A DNA stretch of 64,000 bases, from the NCBI GenBank assembly GCA_021775455.1, contig JAJFHU010000012.1, positions 61,376-125,375 of the forward strand. The letters run 5' to 3'. Positions 60,433 through 64,000 of this stretch are shown here, piece after piece. Numbering within the stretch: the stretch's first letter is position 1; every line of letters starts with the position of its first letter. The notes under the pieces were generated by a model. That model was not told the DNA's origin, ran no database searches, and saw only the letters and a list, made by a program, of their open reading frames with translations. The stretch is from Hyphomicrobiales bacterium (GTDB lineage: Bacteria; Pseudomonadota; Alphaproteobacteria; Rhizobiales; Rhizobiaceae). Both the position numbers and the translations under genes were made by a program.

Positions 60433-63081
60433 ATGTCGAACCCACTACACAACAACGACAATCAAGACGACGATTCAAACCCTGCACCTGCCACTGGCGG
60501 GATTGCAGCGCGGGCGCTTGCTGCCAAGTCCGGCGGAGCACGAGCGGACTATTTTGACGGATTGAATCCCGAGCAAATTAACGCCGTGGAAAGTCTCGAT
60601 GGCCCGGTGCTTGTGCTTGCCGGAGCGGGCACGGGCAAGACGCGCGTTCTGACAACCCGTATTGCCCACATTTTGGCGACAGGCCGCGCTTACCCGTCGC
60701 AAATTCTGGCGGTGACCTTCACCAACAAGGCAGCGCGTGAAATGAAAGAGCGGATTGGCCGCTTCATGGGTGAGCAGGTCGAGGGCATGCCGTGGCTTGG
60801 CACATTCCATTCGATTGGCGTGAAGATCCTGCGCCGCCACGCAGAGTTGGTCGATCTCAAATCCGATTTTACCATCCTCGACACAGACGATCAGATACGG
60901 CTTCTAAAACAATTGATCCGTGCTGAAGGCATTGACGACAAGCGCTGGCCTGCCCGCCAGCTTGCCGGACACATCGATAACTGGAAGAACAAGGGCCTCG
61001 CCCCCGATCAGCTTTCTGAAGGCGAAGCGCGTGCATACGGTGATGGCAAGGGACGCGAGCTTTACCAGCAATATCAGGAGCGGTTGAAAATTCTCAACGC
61101 CTGTGATTTTGGCGACTTGCTGATGGAAACCATTCGCCTGTTTCGCGAGAACCCGGAAGTGCTGGAGGAGTTCAACCGCCGCTTCCGTTACATTTTGGTG
61201 GACGAGTATCAGGATACCAACGTCGCGCAGTACATGTGGTTGCGACTGTTGGCGCAGCGTAGTGATGTAGGGGAAAAGAACATTGGGCAAAGCCCAACCG
61301 GGCCAATAGGCGAGGCGCGAGCTTTAGACGAGCGCCCCGGCGGAGCCGATGCGTCAGCATCTGGCGTGAGCCCAAACCCAAGCACCCCTCCCTCCGTGGC
61401 AGGGCAAACTTTCGCGACCAGCGAAAGTGCCAGCCCGCGAACGGACGGCGGGCCGGATGGCCCGGCGGAAACCAGGCAAATCAACACAGGTTCTCCGAAC
61501 CTGTGTTGTGTGGGCGATGACGACCAATCCATTTATGGTTGGCGTGGTGCAGAAGTGGACAACATCCTGCGTTTTGAAAAGGATTTTCCCGGCGCAAAGG
61601 TGGTCCGGCTGGAACGCAACTATCGTTCAACCGCTCACATTCTGGGTGCTGCTTCGCACCTGATCTCCCACAATGAAGGACGCCTTGGTAAAACGCTTTT
61701 CACCGATGCGGCTGATCCTGATGATCCGAAAGTTACCGTTACTGCTGGATGGGATTCGGAGGAAGAAGCCCGTTCCATTGGCGAGGAGATCGAGGCGCTG
61801 CAATCGAAGGGCCATGTGCTCAACGAGATCGCAATATTGGTCCGCGCCTCCTTCCAGATGCGCGAGTTTGAAGATCGCTTTGTTACCATGGGCCTGAACT
61901 ATCGGGTTATTGGTGGACCGCGGTTCTACGAGCGCATGGAAATTCGCGATGCGATGGCCTATTTCCGCGTCGTTTGTCAGCCTGCCGATGATCTGGCGTT
62001 CGAACGCATCATCAACACGCCGAAGCGCGGCATTGGTGACGCAACGCTTAGAACGATCCACGACAACGCCCGAGCCCGCGCCCGTAGAATTCCGCTCACT
62101 GAAGCAGCGCGCGAACTCACGGAAACCGAAGAATTAAGACCCAAGGTACGCTCAACCATCAAGGCCTTGTTGGATGATTTTGACCGTTGGCGGCGGGAAC
62201 TGGATTCCATGCCTCACAATGAGTTGGCAGAAATGATCCTCGATGAATCCGGCTACACCGAAATGTGGCAGAACAATCGCGCCGCCGATGCACCAGGCCG
62301 TCTTGAAAACCTGAAAGAACTCGTTCGCTCGATGGAAGAGTTTGAATCCATGCCCGGTTTTCTGGAGCACGTGTCGCTGGTCATGGACGTGGACCAGCAG
62401 GAAGATTTGGACGCCGTTTCCCTGATGACGCTTCACTCCGCCAAGGGGCTGGAGTTCGACACGGTGTTGCTGCCTGGCTGGGAGGAAGGCCTGTTTCCAC
62501 ACCAGCGTTCACTCGATGAATCCGGTCGTGACGGGTTGGAGGAAGAACGCCGCCTTGCCTACGTCGGCATAACCCGCGCACGGCAACGCTGCTACATCTG
62601 GTTTGTTTCCAACCGCCGCATTCACGGGCTTTGGCAATCGACCATCCCCTCACGCTTCGTTGATGAACTGCCCGAAGCCCACGTAGAAGTCGCCGAAAGT
62701 TCAAACTCCTATGGCGGATATGGCGCGGCGGGACCGGGCGGTAAGTATGGCGCAAGCCGTTTCGACAATATGGATACGTTCGACAATTCGTACACCACAC
62801 CGGGATGGAAACGGGCGCAGAACCGGGGAGATGCTTCCGGTGACACAACCCGAAACTGGGGTACGCGCTCCGGCCCGACAACCCGGGGAAAGACGATAGA
62901 AGGCGAACTCATCGCCTCATCCATCAATCAACCCGGCACGAATTTCGCAGTCGGCGACCGGGTGTTCCACATGAAATTCGGCAATGGCAACATCGTTTCA
63001 ATCGACGGCAACAAACTCACCATCGACTTCGACAAGGCCGGGCAAAAACGCGTGCTGGACTCATTTGTTGAGGGGGCTTGA
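60433..63081 (+). CDS. uvrD: UvrD/PcrA DNA helicase II with an in-frame insertion
   Basis: 882 residues, superfamily 1A helicase. Motif I is LAGAGTGKTRVLTTRI, motif Ia TFTNKAAREMKERI, motif II VDEYQDTN and motif III CVGDDDQSIYGWRGA. Motif IV/V/VI follow: LERNYRSTAHI, TLHSAKGLEFDTVLL, LAYVGITRARQRCYI. A C-terminal tail contains VGDRVFHMKFGNGNIVSIDG (Tudor-like end). Between LLAQRSDV and PNLCCVGDDDQ about 78 extra residues (277-354) break the motif II-III linker. The rest is intact, so the protein is probably functional. Works in nucleotide excision and mismatch repair. Confidence 0.95.
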   Translation: MSNPLHNNDNQDDDSNPAPATGGIAARALAAKSGGARADYFDGLNPEQINAVESLDGPVLVLAGAGTGKTRVLTTRIAHILATGRAYPSQILAVTFTNKAAREMKERIGRFMGEQVEGMPWLGTFHSIGVKILRRHAELVDLKSDFTILDTDDQIRLLKQLIRAEGIDDKRWPARQLAGHIDNWKNKGLAPDQLSEGEARAYGDGKGRELYQQYQERLKILNACDFGDLLMETIRLFRENPEVLEEFNRRFRYILVDEYQDTNVAQYMWLRLLAQRSDVGEKNIGQSPTGPIGEARALDERPGGADASASGVSPNPSTPPSVAGQTFATSESASPRTDGGPDGPAETRQINTGSPNLCCVGDDDQSIYGWRGAEVDNILRFEKDFPGAKVVRLERNYRSTAHILGAASHLISHNEGRLGKTLFTDAADPDDPKVTVTAGWDSEEEARSIGEEIEALQSKGHVLNEIAILVRASFQMREFEDRFVTMGLNYRVIGGPRFYERMEIRDAMAYFRVVCQPADDLAFERIINTPKRGIGDATLRTIHDNARARARRIPLTEAARELTETEELRPKVRSTIKALLDDFDRWRRELDSMPHNELAEMILDESGYTEMWQNNRAADAPGRLENLKELVRSMEEFESMPGFLEHVSLVMDVDQQEDLDAVSLMTLHSAKGLEFDTVLLPGWEEGLFPHQRSLDESGRDGLEEERRLAYVGITRARQRCYIWFVSNRRIHGLWQSTIPSRFVDELPEAHVEVAESSNSYGGYGAAGPGGKYGASRFDNMDTFDNSYTTPGWKRAQNRGDASGDTTRNWGTRSGPTTRGKTIEGELIASSINQPGTNFAVGDRVFHMKFGNGNIVSIDGNKLTIDFDKAGQKRVLDSFVEGA
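61262..61497. repeat. Hairpin-rich in-frame insert within uvrD
   Basis: About 236 bases encoding GPIGEARALDERPGGADAS and PNPSTPPSVAGQTFATSES, low-complexity Pro/Ser/Gly sequence, absent from usual UvrD proteins. It is packed with inverted repeats: ACTTTCGC-N5-GCGAAAGT (61408-61428), GCCCGC-N9-GCGGGC (61433-61453), GGGCC-GGAT-GGCCC (61450-61463), and CAACACAGGTTC-TCC-GAACCTGTGTTG (61482-61508) at its right edge. It has no stop codon in frame. This recalls palindromic elements inserted in frame into protein genes in some alphaproteobacteria. Confidence 0.65.
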
Positions 63082-63779
63082 GATTGAATATTCCTAATCG
63101 TATCAAAATCAGATGGTCTGTGTTCACCTACAACTTCGGTTGGAAAGACTATATTCCATTGATTGATGGTTGGTTAGCAAGGTGCGCAATTGGAGTTCCG
63201 GCAGTCGGTTATTTGGTGTTGTTTAACGATAGTGCAGTCAGTTACATTTCGTTCAATCAACTTACATCAGATTCAACAAATCTCCTTTTCACTTCTGGAG
63301 GTAACAGACTCAGATTGCTCTATTTTGGTTTGATATTTCTCGGAATATCAAATCTCATCTACCGTTGGAAACGGCCATGGGTCCATAAATATGGAAAAGA
63401 TATAGATACATTCGTTCACAACTGTCTGGAAAGCTGCACTCCTACGGAATACATAAATTTTCACAATACAATTCGTGTAGAAGGTCATCACACTAGTTAT
63501 GGCAAATATTATGACAGTGAGTGGGATGGTTTTCGAAGTCTTGCGCTAGGTGTGGAAGGAAAATCAGATGCCAAAAACCGACCTGGACATTGGATTGAAG
63601 CTAAGAGTCGGTATGAACATCTACTTCGAAGTATTTTACATGAAACATTTTTTCGAAACACCGTAAAACGTCGGATTTGGCTTGGTATATGTATTCTGCT
63701 GTCAAGTTTGGGTTACATAATGCTACTAATCCCCAGTTTCGACCTATTCCAAGCCGTTGTTCAGAGCACATTAAACTGA
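63078..63779 (+). CDS. Membrane protein, unknown function
   Basis: 233 residues, AT-rich. Hydrophobic segments are at about residues 35-50, 78-93 (LLYFGLIFLGISNLIYRW) and 200-222 (IWLGICILLSSLGYIMLLIP); the middle is soluble and polar. The start is TTG at 63078, overlapping the uvrD stop, or a TTG two codons later; both are weak. No homology recognised. Composition unlike uvrD suggests separate origin. Confidence 0.6.
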   Translation: MRLNIPNRIKIRWSVFTYNFGWKDYIPLIDGWLARCAIGVPAVGYLVLFNDSAVSYISFNQLTSDSTNLLFTSGGNRLRLLYFGLIFLGISNLIYRWKRPWVHKYGKDIDTFVHNCLESCTPTEYINFHNTIRVEGHHTSYGKYYDSEWDGFRSLALGVEGKSDAKNRPGHWIEAKSRYEHLLRSILHETFFRNTVKRRIWLGICILLSSLGYIMLLIPSFDLFQAVVQSTLN

Positions 63780-63817
63780 ATGAACTTTGAGAAATTGATG
63801 GGGCAATATGGGTGTGG

Positions 63818-63840
63818 ATCCTCGGCTCAAGGCCGAGGAT
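63818..63840. repeat. REP-like hairpin
   Basis: ATCCTCGGC-TCAAG-GCCGAGGAT is a 9-bp stem followed by GACGG, close to the common alphaproteobacterial intergenic palindrome GTGTGGATCCTCGG...CCGAGGATGACGG. It lies 39 bases after the membrane protein gene. No U-tract follows, so it is not an ordinary terminator. Confidence 0.6.
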
Positions 63841-63930
63841 GACGGTGAGATGGTGCCTCAGACACCCCGTCATTCCTCTTTGCTATCCACCCGATGACCC
63901 TCACGTTAGCCGGTGAACTCACGGGTATGG

Positions 63931-63996
63931 ACCCCTGTGATTGGAGCCGGACAAGCAAACAATTGAGAATTGTTTGCCCGGCGGAACCACAGGGGT
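63931..63996. repeat. Nested triple-stem palindrome
   Basis: Three nested inverted repeats fold one large cruciform: ACCCCTGTG/CACAGGGGT (63931-63939 with 63988-63996), GCCGG/CCGGC (63946-63950 with 63978-63982), and GCAAACAATT/AATTGTTTGC (63955-63964 with 63968-63977). The outer stem also reads GGACCCCTGTG on the left. An intergenic palindromic element; no coding frame. Confidence 0.7.
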
Positions 63997-64000
63997 GACG

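Noticed and set aside
63601..63873. A minus-strand frame reading VILGLEPRIHT
   Set aside because: That peptide is the translation of the REP-like hairpin, seen as a spurious protein end in many alphaproteobacterial genomes.

Overview
The window looks like chromosomal DNA of an alphaproteobacterium, most likely a (probably marine) member of the Hyphomicrobiales/Rhizobiales. Supporting signs are the hflK-hflC-DUF2065-degP block beside miaA and ilvB/ilvN, a circularly permuted two-piece ssrA (tmRNA) followed by an alpha-type sspB, DUF1194, DUF2065, DUF1127, DUF3750 and SspB families typical of the class, and a DddQ-type cupin in a betaine-type catabolic cluster. Base composition looks close to even by eye (not counted). 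No rRNA, tRNA, complete insertion sequence, integrase or CRISPR array was recognised.

Layout. 1-9.5 kb: the 5' end of an RTX-type protein cut by the window edge, then scattered small operons (PhzF-like isomerase, NhaP-type antiporter, AhpD-like protein, universal stress protein plus DksA/TraR protein, diheme cytochrome c, endonuclease/exonuclease/phosphatase protein, crotonase-fold protein, two tandem GNAT acetyltransferases, PilZ protein). 9.5-15.2 kb: Lin0512/HutD pair, ilvC preceded by a TetR gene, a DUF1194 and a DUF533-like gene, and a ClpP-like membrane-anchored protein. 15.2-18.2 kb: pdxJ, a RecD-like helicase, a 269-bp element with perfect 20-bp terminal inverted repeats, and a LysE-type exporter.

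18.3-30.4 kb: branched-chain amino-acid synthesis and envelope quality control. ilvB is preceded by a convincing transcription attenuator (a leader peptide with an Ile-Leu-Val-Val run, then a U-tailed hairpin), and ilvB and ilvN are separated by two membrane-protein genes. Next come a diguanylate cyclase, miaA, degP, DUF2065, hflC, hflK, folA and thyA. 30.4-47.7 kb: a WYL regulator with clear dyad operators, a second DUF1194 gene overlapping a cyclopropane synthase-like gene, a YHS-domain protein, the permuted tmRNA directly followed by sspB, a large AsmA-like protein, an FAD-linked dehydrogenase, a ClC channel, a hybrid histidine kinase, and a nitroreductase-marR operon with tandem palindromic operators.

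47.7-60 kb: the most distinctive region. A tightly overlapping minus-strand operon (covalent-FAD/GcvT N-demethylase, MDR dehydrogenase, DddQ-type cupin, two enolase-superfamily enzymes, class III aminotransferase) diverges from an RpiR regulator and a Rieske oxygenase. This suggests uptake-linked breakdown of an N-methylated osmolyte such as proline betaine or hydroxyproline betaine, possibly together with DMSP. Behind the Rieske gene, an AT-rich foreign-looking HhH-GPD-like gene adjoins a 5'-truncated F420-hydrogenase-beta-type (FrhB) gene. 60-64 kb: uvrD with an in-frame, hairpin-rich insertion of about 78 codons, an unknown membrane protein, and two REP-like palindromic elements running to the window end.

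Small-scale genome remodelling recurs throughout: an ilvC 3'-end remnant, a SnoaL-like gene remnant, a MITE-like element, a hairpin-rich insert in uvrD, and two copies of a GGGTCAGGACCC motif.
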